Of a stretch of 64,000 nucleotides of DNA, positions 7,238 through 15,462 are shown piece by piece. The stretch covers positions 1,576,819-1,640,818 of the forward strand of contig NZ_LELK01000001.1 of assembly GCF_001039475.1 (NCBI RefSeq). Reading direction: 5' to 3'. The DNA comes from Guptibacillus hwajinpoensis (GTDB taxonomy: Bacteria > Bacillota > Bacilli > Bacillales > Guptibacillaceae). The position numbers and the translations under genes were made by a program. Positions within the stretch are counted from its first letter, which is position 1; the number at the start of each line of letters is the position of its first letter. The notes beneath the pieces were generated by a model. It searched no databases. It was given only the letters and a program-made list of their open reading frames with translations, and was not told where the DNA came from.

Positions 7238-10200
7238 CTATATCGTAAAGGAAACAGTCTCTGAACAAATCATGTTATACATTTGCCTCGTTGATTCCAT
7301 TGGTTCAACAGCAAGTTCTTCACGAAGCTTTACTACACAATCCTGATATAGTCGTATGGCTTGCGGACGATTGTTCCGCTGATAATAACAGAACATGAGA
7401 AGCCTGTATGCTTCTTCCCACAAAGAATCGACTTCAATGATTTTTCTGCAAATCGGGATCGCTTTTTCAAACTCTGACAACCGTATAAAAAGCTGCGCAA
7501 GCTTTTCTAATCCTCGTAAATACAGTTGGCGAAGACGCTCTCGTTCACTTTGGGCCCATGCTGTTTGACGATCTGGGAGAAAGTCTCCCTCATAGTATCG
7601 CAACCCTTTTTCTAGTAGTTTTTTAGATTGAATCACACGATTTTCTTTCAACCCTTCTGTTACCCAATGGCTGAAATGGAAGCTATCCACATCAATAACA
7701 GCAGTTTTGTTGAAGCCGTAGGATGAATCCTGTCGTACCACAAAATACGGTTGACCCCTCGTTTTCCGGTCCGGTTCTAATGCTTTGTTCAACGCATTAA
7801 AAGCGACTTTGAAATCTCGTTGACTGCTTGATTCATCAGCTTCTGGCCATACATCATGGAATATTTCTTCTTTTCTCACAAACGTGTTACGGCGGATAAG
7901 TAAATACTGAAACAGTTCTTTTCCTTTCTCACGCTGCCAATCCTTATAATCAAGTACCTTGTCCCCGAGCGATACGCTAAATTCCCCCAGAGTTTTAATA
8001 CGAAGGGTATAACCCGGATGAGACTCGAGGTGCTTATATCCCCATGAATCCAGCAGGTTTGTGATGTAAGTTTCATAAATCCCTGCCTCTTTTGCTTTTA
8101 ATAAAAGGGGGAGAAATTGCTGCAAGTCTTTTGGGCCGAAAGTTGTTCGTTTGGCGAAAATAAATTCGTATTCCTCGATTTGAACTTTTTGAAGGAAAGC
8201 ACGAGCATAGTTGGTGAAATCATCCCGTTCTTTCGTTAGAAATGCAAGCCACATCGTAGCGAGCATTTCAGCATAAACATCCCCACATAATTGCGCAGAT
8301 TGATACGTGTCAAGAAGCCATCTCTCAGCTTCTTCTAATTCACCACAATAATAAGCTGATTGTCCGATACATAGTTTGATAAGAGTGGAAAGCCATTCAT
8401 CCTTAACTCTTTTCGTTTCGTAAAGTGCTCGTTCACCGTATTCTTTCGCACGCTCCCACATCTCATTGCGTCCAAACATCACACATAATCCCATCAGAGG
8501 CTCCGCTTTCCCTCTCTCGACTTTTATTGAATCCATTAATTCTAGAGCCGTTTCATAACAATTAATCGCTAACTTCTCTTCATACTGATTCGAAATAGCG
8601 ACCGCATGACCCATTCGAATCCAACCACACGCCTCAATAAAGGGTGACTGATGCTGTATCCCCTGCTGGATCCCTTGCTGTGCAAGATCTTTTGCACGAT
8701 CTCCATTACCGCTGAGCGACTCTAAAAGCGAGAGTAGCAACTCTGTTTCTCTGTGCGATTGAGGGAGCTGTTCGATTGAAGAATTCCGAGTAAGAAGAAG
8801 TTCTCGTGATTTAAAAATTTTCCCTGTACGTAATAACAAACGAGCATCTAGATTTCCAAATATCCAGGAATTATTTCCCTCACTTCTTTCATACCAATTC
8901 ATCGCCTTAGCGGCTTGACCAGAATTCACAAGATTTTCAGCGAGTAGACGAAATAACCGTTCCTTATCAGGGTGACTCGGATTAACTCGTTCAAGGTAAT
9001 GGATGGCTTCAGCCAAATAACGCTCGGCTTTTCCAGGTTGAATCGTATCTAAGTAAATATTCCCAATTCCTTCATTCGCTTTACTAAGTATAATAAAATC
9101 ATCAGCTTTCTTCCCTAATTCAATCGCTCGTTTATAACAAGTAAAAGCTCGATCATAATAAGAACGATAGCGCAGAACCTCCCCTTCATATAACCAAAGC
9201 GGATACTTGTCATCCTTTACGCTCTTAGAAAGAGAACTCAGCTGATCGAGAAGAGCTTCTAGCTGACGGTTCCGTATCATTCGCTCACTTGTTTTTAACA
9301 AAACGCGAGCGAGTGAAGACTCATCCTCTAGTTCATCATAGTGAACGATAGCATCCTCGTAATAGTTATTTTCTTCAAGATCTCGAGCCCATTTGTATTG
9401 CAAATTCCTCATGCGCTTTTTCTGTTGTTCTCTTCCTCTACTTTTCAAGAAAGCTTTGAATAACCCATGGTATCGATAGCGACCTTCATTGACTTTTTGA
9501 AAGAACAGGTTTTTTGAGAATAGATAATCCAACATCGTTTTAGCGTTCGAAATCTCAAGAATGCGGTTACAAGAATCTGCTTCAAGTTCTCCGAACATAG
9601 CCGAATCCAGTAGAAACTGCTGAGTTTCGTCTGACTGCTTAGTAAAGACCTCTTGTGCAAGGTAGGAAAATAAATCATCCATTGATGTGTGCTTAAATTG
9701 AAGAATTGAATCAATTTCTTCAGATTGAGAGAGCTGGCTTCCAATCATACTAATTGCAATGATCCAACCTTCTGTTAGATTGTGTATTTTCTCAAGCTGT
9801 TCATCTGACATAGAAGACTCATAGAAATCCGTCAAAAATACCCTCGTCTCCTCCTCTGAGAGAGAAAGATCCTTCTCATTTATATCAAGCATTTGATTAC
9901 TAACACTAAGTTTGATGAGAATATCCCACTTAGGTTTCATGCGTGTAGAAAATAGGAGATGAACATTTGTAGGCAGAAGAGTAATGAATTTCTCAATCCA
10001 TTGATTGATCATAAATACGTGATCAACCAATTGAAAATCATCAATTACGAGAATAAAGTCCGTGTTCATACGTGCGCATTCATTAATAAAGAGGGCGCTA
10101 AGTAATTGAAGGTCTTCTTCACTGACCCAATAATCCATTTGAGCAATGACTTCAAGCAACTCCTCACCAAAATGAGGGAATTTCTTTCGAATCGTATAAA

Positions 10201-10453
10201 CAATATAATGAATGAACGGGAAAATATCATCATCCTGTTCGGTCACCGTATACCAACAAACAGGCTGCTTGCATTGTTTAATATATTGACTAACAATCGT
10301 ACTTTTTCCATAACCCGCTCCTGCATGAACGATTGTTAATGGATAATTCATAACCTCCTTCAATTTTTTAATAACCGAACGCCGATAAATATACGTATCT
10401 TTCAAAGCTGGCGGTACAAGTTTCGTTTCTATAATCGGAACGGTAGGTTGCAC
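7238..10453 (-). CDS. MalT-like ATPase / SARP (BTAD) transcriptional activator
   Basis: A very large regulator of about 1,071 residues. The N-terminus carries a STAND-type NTPase with Walker A GAGYGKST near residue 47 and Walker B FILVIDDF near 134, followed by a MalT-like winged-helix region and a long run of TPR-like helices (about residues 340-800). The C-terminus has an OmpR-type winged helix (LGEFSVSLGDK...WQREKGKELFQYLL, about 830-925) and a bacterial transcriptional activation domain to the end, i.e. SARP architecture rather than the LuxR helix-turn-helix of MalT. The frame opens at 10471, but the GGGAGGGG site favours the GTG at 10451-10453. Position upstream of the importer operon suggests it activates it in response to a ligand. 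Confidence 0.85.
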   Translation of the reverse strand: MQPTVPIIETKLVPPALKDTYIYRRSVIKKLKEVMNYPLTIVHAGAGYGKSTIVSQYIKQCKQPVCWYTVTEQDDDIFPFIHYIVYTIRKKFPHFGEELLEVIAQMDYWVSEEDLQLLSALFINECARMNTDFILVIDDFQLVDHVFMINQWIEKFITLLPTNVHLLFSTRMKPKWDILIKLSVSNQMLDINEKDLSLSEEETRVFLTDFYESSMSDEQLEKIHNLTEGWIIAISMIGSQLSQSEEIDSILQFKHTSMDDLFSYLAQEVFTKQSDETQQFLLDSAMFGELEADSCNRILEISNAKTMLDYLFSKNLFFQKVNEGRYRYHGLFKAFLKSRGREQQKKRMRNLQYKWARDLEENNYYEDAIVHYDELEDESSLARVLLKTSERMIRNRQLEALLDQLSSLSKSVKDDKYPLWLYEGEVLRYRSYYDRAFTCYKRAIELGKKADDFIILSKANEGIGNIYLDTIQPGKAERYLAEAIHYLERVNPSHPDKERLFRLLAENLVNSGQAAKAMNWYERSEGNNSWIFGNLDARLLLRTGKIFKSRELLLTRNSSIEQLPQSHRETELLLSLLESLSGNGDRAKDLAQQGIQQGIQHQSPFIEACGWIRMGHAVAISNQYEEKLAINCYETALELMDSIKVERGKAEPLMGLCVMFGRNEMWERAKEYGERALYETKRVKDEWLSTLIKLCIGQSAYYCGELEEAERWLLDTYQSAQLCGDVYAEMLATMWLAFLTKERDDFTNYARAFLQKVQIEEYEFIFAKRTTFGPKDLQQFLPLLLKAKEAGIYETYITNLLDSWGYKHLESHPGYTLRIKTLGEFSVSLGDKVLDYKDWQREKGKELFQYLLIRRNTFVRKEEIFHDVWPEADESSSQRDFKVAFNALNKALEPDRKTRGQPYFVVRQDSSYGFNKTAVIDVDSFHFSHWVTEGLKENRVIQSKKLLEKGLRYYEGDFLPDRQTAWAQSERERLRQLYLRGLEKLAQLFIRLSEFEKAIPICRKIIEVDSLWEEAYRLLMFCYYQRNNRPQAIRLYQDCVVKLREELAVEPMESTRQMYNMICSETVSFTI

Positions 10454-10588
10454 CCACACCCCTCCCTTCATAATATCTGACTTTTCTAACAGTTTACCAT
10501 ATCTAGTAAAATGCTGGTGTCGTATACATACAATTTATACAAAAAGCAGTCACTAATCCCAACTGACATAGGTCGACATACTTCGGGT

Positions 10589-10601
10589 GGTGCCTGTCAC
10601 C
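10589..10601. repeat. Family B repeat (GTGCCTGTCAC)
   Basis: GGTGCCTGTCACC in the gap between the activator gene and the LiaF-like gene. The same 11-bp core occurs at 26943 and, inverted, at 53387. Confidence 0.6.
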
Positions 10602-10644
10602 TGCCGGACACTCTCGCGATTTCTTCGTTATATCCGCGAACGTG

Positions 10645-10676
10645 AAAAACCACGCCCCTTTCCCAGGAGAGCGTGG
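10645..10676 (-). terminator. Rho-independent terminator of the ECF-sigma operon
   Basis: Minus-strand stem CCACGC (10671-10676) / GCGTGG (10650-10655), followed by five U (10645-10649). It lies 15 bp after the stop of the last gene of the operon. Confidence 0.85.
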
Positions 10677-10690
10677 CTTTCTATGCTTGG

Positions 10691-11641
10691 CTATTCTCTT
10701 ATTGAAGCGTTAACAGATGAAGCTTTTGAAATTGAGACAAAGTAATCACCGTCTCCAATAGATAACGTCGCTGACTGATTTGGCTCAAGTCCAACTACTT
10801 CATCTCCATTGCTACTATTCACAGGACTTTCTCCTGAAGCATTGTCTGTGTACTGCCATTCAGATGCTTCACCATGAATATACTCTACCTCTTCTAAATT
10901 GACGGTCAGGTTTTCTTCCTTTGAGAGGTTGATTGATACGTCTGAAGCATTCGAGACGTTCCATGAGCTCACAAGTGCTCTTGGATTAAGCGTTACTCCG
11001 CCGTAAGCACTCGTCACTTCTAGTTCGGTTGTGGATGGAACGACGAGCCTTGCTTGCATCATGCTTTGGCGCGTCAAGCCTTGTCTCTCAGGGAGATCTT
11101 TAAACGTAACATAAAGCGTATCACCCTTCTCTTTTGTAAAAAGATACTCTTCGAAATTGGTTAGAAGAGACTCACCGTCTATCTCCTGGGCACGATACGT
11201 TCCGAAAACGCTCACTTCTTTTTCCGATGAACTTTCGATCGTCACTGGTTGGTTCCCCGCATCAACAAGGATTCTTTTAATCTCATCCCCGACAGCCTGA
11301 TTATAGGCTGGAAGGTTTTCCGTTTTCACTTCACCTTCAAGATACGATCCCACATGATCTAGGAAGCCGGATGCTTGAAAGATCGTAAAACCGATTCCAA
11401 CCGTTCCAATGATTCCGACAAAGAAAATACTAAGAAAATCAAATTTCAAATATGGCTTTTCAGACTGCGACTGCAAGAAGTAAAGAAGTGTTTCGACACC
11501 CAACACGATGAGCAGCAGAGGCCACCAGCTAATCAAGACATATGCGGTGTCCCAATCAAAAATTTGTGATAGTAATAACATCACGCCTAGAAATAACAGG
11601 CATACCCCCATTGAAATTGTTCCTACTCTCCACGATCCCAT
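10691..11641 (-). CDS. Membrane protein with LiaF-like N-terminal region
   Basis: A 316-residue protein with three to four hydrophobic segments in the first 100 residues (GTISMGVCLLFLGVMLLL, ISWWPLLLIVLGVETLLYF, FFVGIIGTVGIGFTIFQ) that match the LiaI/LiaF-type transmembrane module, and an extracellular beta-rich C-terminal half like the putative adhesin domains found behind it. The frame continues to 11725, but the GGGGGAGGAG ribosome binding site identifies the ATG at 11639-11641. It is the last gene of an operon headed by an ECF sigma factor and its anti-sigma, so a role in sensing or answering envelope stress is plausible; this is an inference from context and the LiaF-like region. Confidence 0.7.
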   Translation of the reverse strand: MGSWRVGTISMGVCLLFLGVMLLLSQIFDWDTAYVLISWWPLLLIVLGVETLLYFLQSQSEKPYLKFDFLSIFFVGIIGTVGIGFTIFQASGFLDHVGSYLEGEVKTENLPAYNQAVGDEIKRILVDAGNQPVTIESSSEKEVSVFGTYRAQEIDGESLLTNFEEYLFTKEKGDTLYVTFKDLPERQGLTRQSMMQARLVVPSTTELEVTSAYGGVTLNPRALVSSWNVSNASDVSINLSKEENLTVNLEEVEYIHGEASEWQYTDNASGESPVNSSNGDEVVGLEPNQSATLSIGDGDYFVSISKASSVNASIRE

Positions 11642-11645
11642 GACT

Positions 11646-12710
11646 TTACTCCTCCCCCATATTTGCTTTCTTTTTGCTACCACCAAGAAGCTTAACGCCA
11701 CCGATAATGAGTAAAGCACAAACAATTCCGGTTTGCATGTATTGCCCGAGGTTATAAAGATTCACTTGGAAATAATCATTCACGTATGGCGCTAAAGTTG
11801 GTAAAACAATATTTGTAATTGGGTAATAAACTCCGATGAAGATGAGTGCTATTCCAATCCACTTCTGATGATTAACAAAGTAGGAAACAATCGGTTCATC
11901 CTCCAATGGTTCTTTGTTATGACGAGAGGCGCGCTGCAAGCCATCGAAGAAGCTAAAGAACCAAATGATTGGTACTAGAAAAAGAAAGATGCCAAGACGA
12001 AGGACGTCCAAGATATAGATAGAAAAAAGAAATGCCGCCATTAATTGCACACCCCTGCGCTGGTATCCTAGATATAGATGCCCGGCGCCAGGAAACATCG
12101 ATAACAGCGTTGCAAGCACAACGCTTTTCTTACCACCTTGATGATGATCTTCAAAGTCTTCTAGAATCGAACGATCTTTCAAGTCCTCGCCTGCTTCTTT
12201 CTTGTTTAGCAGCTGCATCGTATCAAAGAAATTGTATACCCAAATGACAGGTAGGATGATCAGAAACACCATAAATCCACCGGTTCCTGTAATAAAGGTG
12301 ACGAACAGAATCATCGCTGCAACACCTAGGAACGATGCAAGAAAAGTTACACCTCTGTTCATTAAACCAAGTTGGAAATGCCCGAGACCTGGTACCATTG
12401 ATAGGATAATTGTGTAGAAGCGTTCTGAGCTTAAAGGCTGAGCCTGACTCTCGCTTTGCTGGACACTTTTCGATGCAGTCAAAGCTGTGTGGATAATGCT
12501 TACAACATATAGTAGAAATCCTACTCCAATGGACAGAATCATTGCCTCAGGCATCCATAACACACGATTCAATGCATATCCAAAGGGAATTGATCCAATG
12601 ATTGCGAGAGAGAACAACACGCCTCTTCCCACCTTACCTAAATACATCAATCCTACTCCTGGCAGAAACGCTAGCAAAAAGGCAACGATCGGGTTTTTAT
12701 TTTTTACCAT
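11646..12710 (-). CDS. Multi-pass membrane protein with three TM2-like repeats
   Basis: A 354-residue protein with about ten to twelve membrane segments. It contains three copies of a module with the signature PGxGxxYLGxxxRG: PGVGLMYLGKVGRG near residue 17, PGLGHFQLGLMNRG near 110 and PGAGHLYLGYQRRG near 211. Each copy is followed by a hydrophobic pair and a short charged linker, which indicates internal triplication of a TM2-like two-helix unit. An AGGAGGTATAT ribosome binding site precedes the ATG. It lies 15 bp downstream of the anti-sigma gene and 4 bp before the LiaF-like gene. Biochemical role unknown. Confidence 0.7.
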   Translation of the reverse strand: MVKNKNPIVAFLLAFLPGVGLMYLGKVGRGVLFSLAIIGSIPFGYALNRVLWMPEAMILSIGVGFLLYVVSIIHTALTASKSVQQSESQAQPLSSERFYTIILSMVPGLGHFQLGLMNRGVTFLASFLGVAAMILFVTFITGTGGFMVFLIILPVIWVYNFFDTMQLLNKKEAGEDLKDRSILEDFEDHHQGGKKSVVLATLLSMFPGAGHLYLGYQRRGVQLMAAFLFSIYILDVLRLGIFLFLVPIIWFFSFFDGLQRASRHNKEPLEDEPIVSYFVNHQKWIGIALIFIGVYYPITNIVLPTLAPYVNDYFQVNLYNLGQYMQTGIVCALLIIGGVKLLGGSKKKANMGEE

Positions 12711-12725
12711 TAATATATACCTCCT

Positions 12726-13154
12726 CTATTTCTCTTCCTCAACACGATCTAGTAAGCTCGTCGTTTTATTTAGTACGTCTTCTGTAAAAGAAGAACGCTC
12801 GTTTAGTTCAAATTCTTTTGGTACGGTTGTAAGTTGCGAGAAAACGCCTGTCGTCATGAGAAGAAACGTCATCGCGGCAGCTAGCACATAGTGAAATGCG
12901 CGATTCTCAAACCACTTCTTTTTTACTGAAATAGTTTCAACAGATTCAAACGGAAGTTGTGACATAAGATCATCGGTATAGAGTGAGGGATTTTCAATCT
13001 CAGGTAGCTCATCTTCTGTGGCCTCAATCGCATTCATATAAAGAGTAAGGCAGTCGTCACAATGATCAAGGTGGTGGTCATATGCTGTACGGTTCTCAGG
13101 ATGCAGTTCACCACTAGCATATTGCTTCCATTCTTCTAACGAGTGATGGTTCAT
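12726..13154 (-). CDS. Zinc-finger anti-sigma factor
   Basis: A 142-residue membrane-bound anti-sigma factor. The N-terminal ZAS motif is visible as YDHHLDHCDDCLTLY (His-x3-Cys-x2-Cys). A single membrane helix (HYVLAAAMTFLLMTTGVF) lies in the middle, leaving a short outside tail. An upstream extension to 13175 is open, but GGAGGAGG points to the ATG at 13152-13154, which overlaps the sigma-factor stop codon (ATGA), the classical arrangement for an ECF sigma/anti-sigma pair. It should hold the upstream sigma factor at the membrane until a signal arrives. Confidence 0.88.
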   Translation of the reverse strand: MNHHSLEEWKQYASGELHPENRTAYDHHLDHCDDCLTLYMNAIEATEDELPEIENPSLYTDDLMSQLPFESVETISVKKKWFENRAFHYVLAAAMTFLLMTTGVFSQLTTVPKEFELNERSSFTEDVLNKTTSLLDRVEEEK

Positions 13155-13699
13155 AGAAAATCCTCCTCCTTCCAATGCTTTCTAATCCATAATCTTGCAC
13201 GATATAACCTCGTCTCAATTGTTTTCACCTGGACATTCTGTTCCTGTGCTAACTGTTGATACGTTTTTCCCTTTATGTAGTATCCTTCAATCACGTCCCG
13301 ATAAGCAGCAGGTGCCTGATCAAGACTCTTTAACACGAGCTGTTTTTGCTCCTTTTGAAGTACGCTTCGTTCCACGAGGTGATTCCTCTCTGAGTTGACG
13401 TCTATGCCGATCGCAAACTCATCAACAAGCTCCTCACTCCGTCTTGCTTTCTTCCTCTTACAATCAATCGCATGTCGAACGGCAATGCGCGAGATCCACG
13501 TTTTAAACCCCTGGCCCTCGTAGCTCTGGAGGGAGGTATAGATCTTGATCCACACTTCTTGAGATGCATCCTCTGCATCCTTCTGGTTACGAAGCACTCC
13601 GTAAATGCTTTTAAAGACATAGTCTTTATATGTTTCAATCAGCAGCCGAAACGCCTGTTCATTGCCGTTCTTAGCTCGATAAATCAATGACTCTTCCAA
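13151..13699 (-). CDS. ECF-type RNA polymerase sigma factor
   Basis: A small sigma-70 family protein (about 182 residues) with region 2 (YKDYVFKSIYGVLRNQKDAEDASQEVWIKIY) and region 4 (YRDVIEGYYIKGKTYQQLAQEQNVQVKTIETRLYRARLWIR) and no region 1 or 3, i.e. an ECF sigma. The frame opens with ATG at 13720, but the AAAGGGGGG site fits the TTG at 13697-13699 (protein MEESLIYRAKNGNEQAF, the usual ECF opening). It is co-transcribed with its anti-sigma and two membrane proteins. The region just upstream is AT-rich; a CGTCTA element near 13730-13740 could be part of an autoregulated promoter, but a convincing -35 was not found. Confidence 0.9.
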   Translation of the reverse strand: MEESLIYRAKNGNEQAFRLLIETYKDYVFKSIYGVLRNQKDAEDASQEVWIKIYTSLQSYEGQGFKTWISRIAVRHAIDCKRKKARRSEELVDEFAIGIDVNSERNHLVERSVLQKEQKQLVLKSLDQAPAAYRDVIEGYYIKGKTYQQLAQEQNVQVKTIETRLYRARLWIRKHWKEEDFL

Positions 13700-13793
13700 C
13701 CTCTCCCCCCTTTCATGCAACGTTACCTATATAGACGAATAAAAAAGAGAAATCCCTACAGTTTTTCTTAAAATATTTTAAAAGAATTTAAAA

Positions 13794-13817
13794 GGGGTCA
13801 GGTACGTACCTGACCCC
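13794..13817. repeat. Family A palindrome, copy 1
   Basis: Perfect 24-bp palindrome with arms GGGGTCAGGTAC and GTACCTGACCCC, located upstream of the ECF sigma gene and of the first miniprotein promoter. Confidence 0.9.
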
Positions 13818-13859
13818 CACTACGTTAATCTACTAAAGACTATTTTCCAACCTTGTCCT

Positions 13860-13888
13860 CACCGTCTTTTATAGGCTTGCATATTCTA
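13860..13888 (+). promoter_or_regulatory. Sigma-K-like promoter of first YjcZ-type gene
   Basis: -35 CACC (13860-13863), 16-bp spacer, -10 CATATTCTA (13880-13888). This matches the mother-cell sigma-K consensus (mACm, 16 bp, CATAnnnTA) exactly. The same arrangement is repeated before the second miniprotein gene. Confidence 0.75.
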
Positions 13889-13939
13889 TTAATGAGAGTG
13901 ATAGATTTCCTCTTAATTTCAGAAATAGGAGGGATAACT

Positions 13940-14023
13940 ATGTATGGTTACAATAACAACTTTGCTCTAATTGTTGTGTTGTTTGTTCTATTAATCATCG
14001 TTGGCGTTTCTTTTGCTAAATAA
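13940..14023 (+). CDS. YjcZ-family sporulation miniprotein 1
   Basis: A 27-codon open reading frame (MYGYNNNFALIVVLFVLLII, then VGVSFAK) behind a strong AGGAGGG ribosome binding site. The MYGY/N-rich start followed by a single hydrophobic helix ending in a Lys is the hallmark of the YjcZ family of tiny sporulation membrane proteins. It is preceded by a perfect sigma-K-type promoter and followed by a GC-rich palindrome that can serve as terminator. A near-identical paralogue lies 143 bp downstream. Confidence 0.88.
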   Translation: MYGYNNNFALIVVLFVLLIIVGVSFAK

Positions 14024-14041
14024 TAATTTAATAAATTATTA

Positions 14042-14065
14042 GGGGGCAGGTACTCACCTGCCCCC
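14042..14065. repeat. Family A palindrome, copy 2 (variant)
   Basis: Arms GGGGGCAGGT (14042-14051) and ACCTGCCCCC (14056-14065) around ACTC. It lacks the T of the usual GGTCAGG arm in both halves, so the change is compensated and the stem kept. Followed by TCCTTT, it may terminate the first miniprotein transcript. Confidence 0.85.
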
Positions 14066-14082
14066 TCCTTTCAACTTGTCCA

Positions 14083-14111
14083 CACCTCTTTTTTACAGTT
14101 TGCATATTCTA
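14083..14111 (+). promoter_or_regulatory. Sigma-K-like promoter of second YjcZ-type gene
   Basis: -35 CACC (14083-14086), 16-bp spacer, -10 CATATTCTA (14103-14111); same geometry as the promoter at 13860-13888. Confidence 0.75.
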
Positions 14112-14166
14112 TTCTTGAAGGTAAGCATCCCTTCTCATTCTTAATTTAGGAACAGGAGGAATAATT

Positions 14167-14253
14167 ATGTATGGCTATAATAACAACTTTGCTTTAATTG
14201 TCGTTCTATTTGTTCTATTGATTATTGTTGGCGTTTCATATGTGAAATGGTAA
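14167..14253 (+). CDS. YjcZ-family sporulation miniprotein 2
   Basis: A 28-codon gene (MYGYNNNFALIVVLFVLLII, then VGVSYVKW) with an AGGAGGA ribosome binding site. The first 24 residues match miniprotein 1 (13940-14023) exactly and only the tail after VGVS differs, so this is a tandem duplication that includes the promoter. Expected location is a membrane of the developing spore or mother cell, from family knowledge and the sigma-K-like promoter. It ends before a perfect 13-bp hairpin. Confidence 0.88.
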   Translation: MYGYNNNFALIVVLFVLLIIVGVSYVKW

Positions 14254-14263
14254 TCTAAATTTT

Positions 14264-14293
14264 AATACCTCCATTAAAGTTAATGGAGGTATT
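14264..14293. terminator. Perfect hairpin after second miniprotein gene
   Basis: Stem AATACCTCCATTA (14264-14276)/TAATGGAGGTATT (14281-14293), loop AAGT. There is no U-run on either strand immediately after the stem, so termination efficiency is uncertain. Confidence 0.6.
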
Positions 14294-14375
14294 CTAGTAA
14301 AAAAACATTCAACTACATAGAATTAAGTGTCTATAAAGGAAAACAACAAAAAATCACTTCCACCCACTCAGAACT

Positions 14376-15149
14376 CTATTCCATTAACATTCTTAACGCC
14401 ATCTTCACGTTCGTCATCGTTTTTACTGACGAAATCTCAATGCCTGCCTGTACAGCTTTTTGAGCTAATTCAGGCCTGAACCCTGTATATATTAACGTAA
14501 TACCTAGTAGTCTCATGATCGCGTTTATTCGATATAGAAACTGAGCAACTACTTCGTCGAAATTGTAGATACCTGAAACATCGATAATTAAATGAGTTAG
14601 ATGACGACCTTGGACTTTCTTTGGCAGGCTATCTAGGACTTGCTCGCTTCGATATTGATCCATCATACCTACCAAGGGTAGAACCGCTATGCCATCTAGC
14701 ACGGGGACAAGTGGAATTGATACTTCATCAATGACTTGTCTTAGCTTTCGCTGCGCTTCTTTACGTGGCGTAATATCCCGAACAATTGATTGAATCGCTT
14801 TAGTTTCACCAAAATAGACAGGGTGACAGTACAGCTCTACTTCGACAAGTGTTCCATCCATCCGATAGACCTTTGTTTCGATAAGCTGACCGACAATATT
14901 TTCTTCCTCATTTCTTCTGATCCGCTCCACAATGATGTCTTTGTAGTCATTCATAAAAAGGTCAAGTATGTTCGCCCCGATGATACTCTCCTTCGGTGCT
15001 CTTAGAAAGTCTGCTCCCGACTGATTAATATAAAGCACTTTATGCCTCGAATGAATAACCGTCGTCTCAAACGAATATTCAACAATTTGCTGATACATGG
15101 CCTCTTTTTGAATAACAGAGATTTCGTCATTCCCCCTAAGCTGTTCCAC
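14376..15149 (-). CDS. PAS-STAS domain regulatory protein (RsbR-like)
   Basis: A cytoplasmic protein with an N-terminal PAS domain (about residues 15-120, ending in SIVRDITPRKEAQRKL) and a C-terminal STAS domain (about 140-257, LVPVLDGIAVLPLVG...HLIIDVSGI). This order resembles RsbR-type stressosome co-antagonists, in which STAS Thr/Ser residues are phosphorylated by RsbT-like kinases. An open extension reaches 15182, but the GGGGAG site lies inside it and fits the GTG at 15147-15149 (protein MEQLRGND). No rsb operon is adjacent, so it appears to be a stand-alone sensor input; the signal is not visible. Confidence 0.82.
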   Translation of the reverse strand: MEQLRGNDEISVIQKEAMYQQIVEYSFETTVIHSRHKVLYINQSGADFLRAPKESIIGANILDLFMNDYKDIIVERIRRNEEENIVGQLIETKVYRMDGTLVEVELYCHPVYFGETKAIQSIVRDITPRKEAQRKLRQVIDEVSIPLVPVLDGIAVLPLVGMMDQYRSEQVLDSLPKKVQGRHLTHLIIDVSGIYNFDEVVAQFLYRINAIMRLLGITLIYTGFRPELAQKAVQAGIEISSVKTMTNVKMALRMLME

Positions 15150-15329
15150 TCCACCACTCCCCTTTTCATAGATTGTCTTCATTGATGGTGTAGGTATTAC
15201 CGATCAAAAGCAAACGTATGAACCAACCACATGTCTTTTCACCAGAACAAGCAACATTACCTTAAAATTCTACAAAAAAAGAGTAATACCTTTTTACTAA
15301 TTTTTCAAGATTATGCTTAGCGGATGGGA

Positions 15330-15355
15330 GGGGGTCAGGTACGTACCTGACCCCC
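15330..15355. repeat. Family A palindrome, copy 3
   Basis: Perfect palindrome with five G and five C at the ends around the TCAGGTAC/GTACCTGA core. The right flank GCTGCTTTAAA is shared with copy 4 at 17607. Confidence 0.9.
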
Positions 15356-15462
15356 GCTGCTTTAAATCACTAAACAAAATCAGGATTGAAGAAAAAGTGA
15401 TTGTTTGAAATAATTTGAAGAGCATATAGCATTGAACTATTTTTCTTTAAGGAGGGTTTCAG

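Noticed and set aside
12032-12891. Plus-strand open frames inside the TM2-repeat and anti-sigma genes
   Set aside because: Antisense to well-supported minus-strand genes, no ribosome binding sites, no coherent domain.
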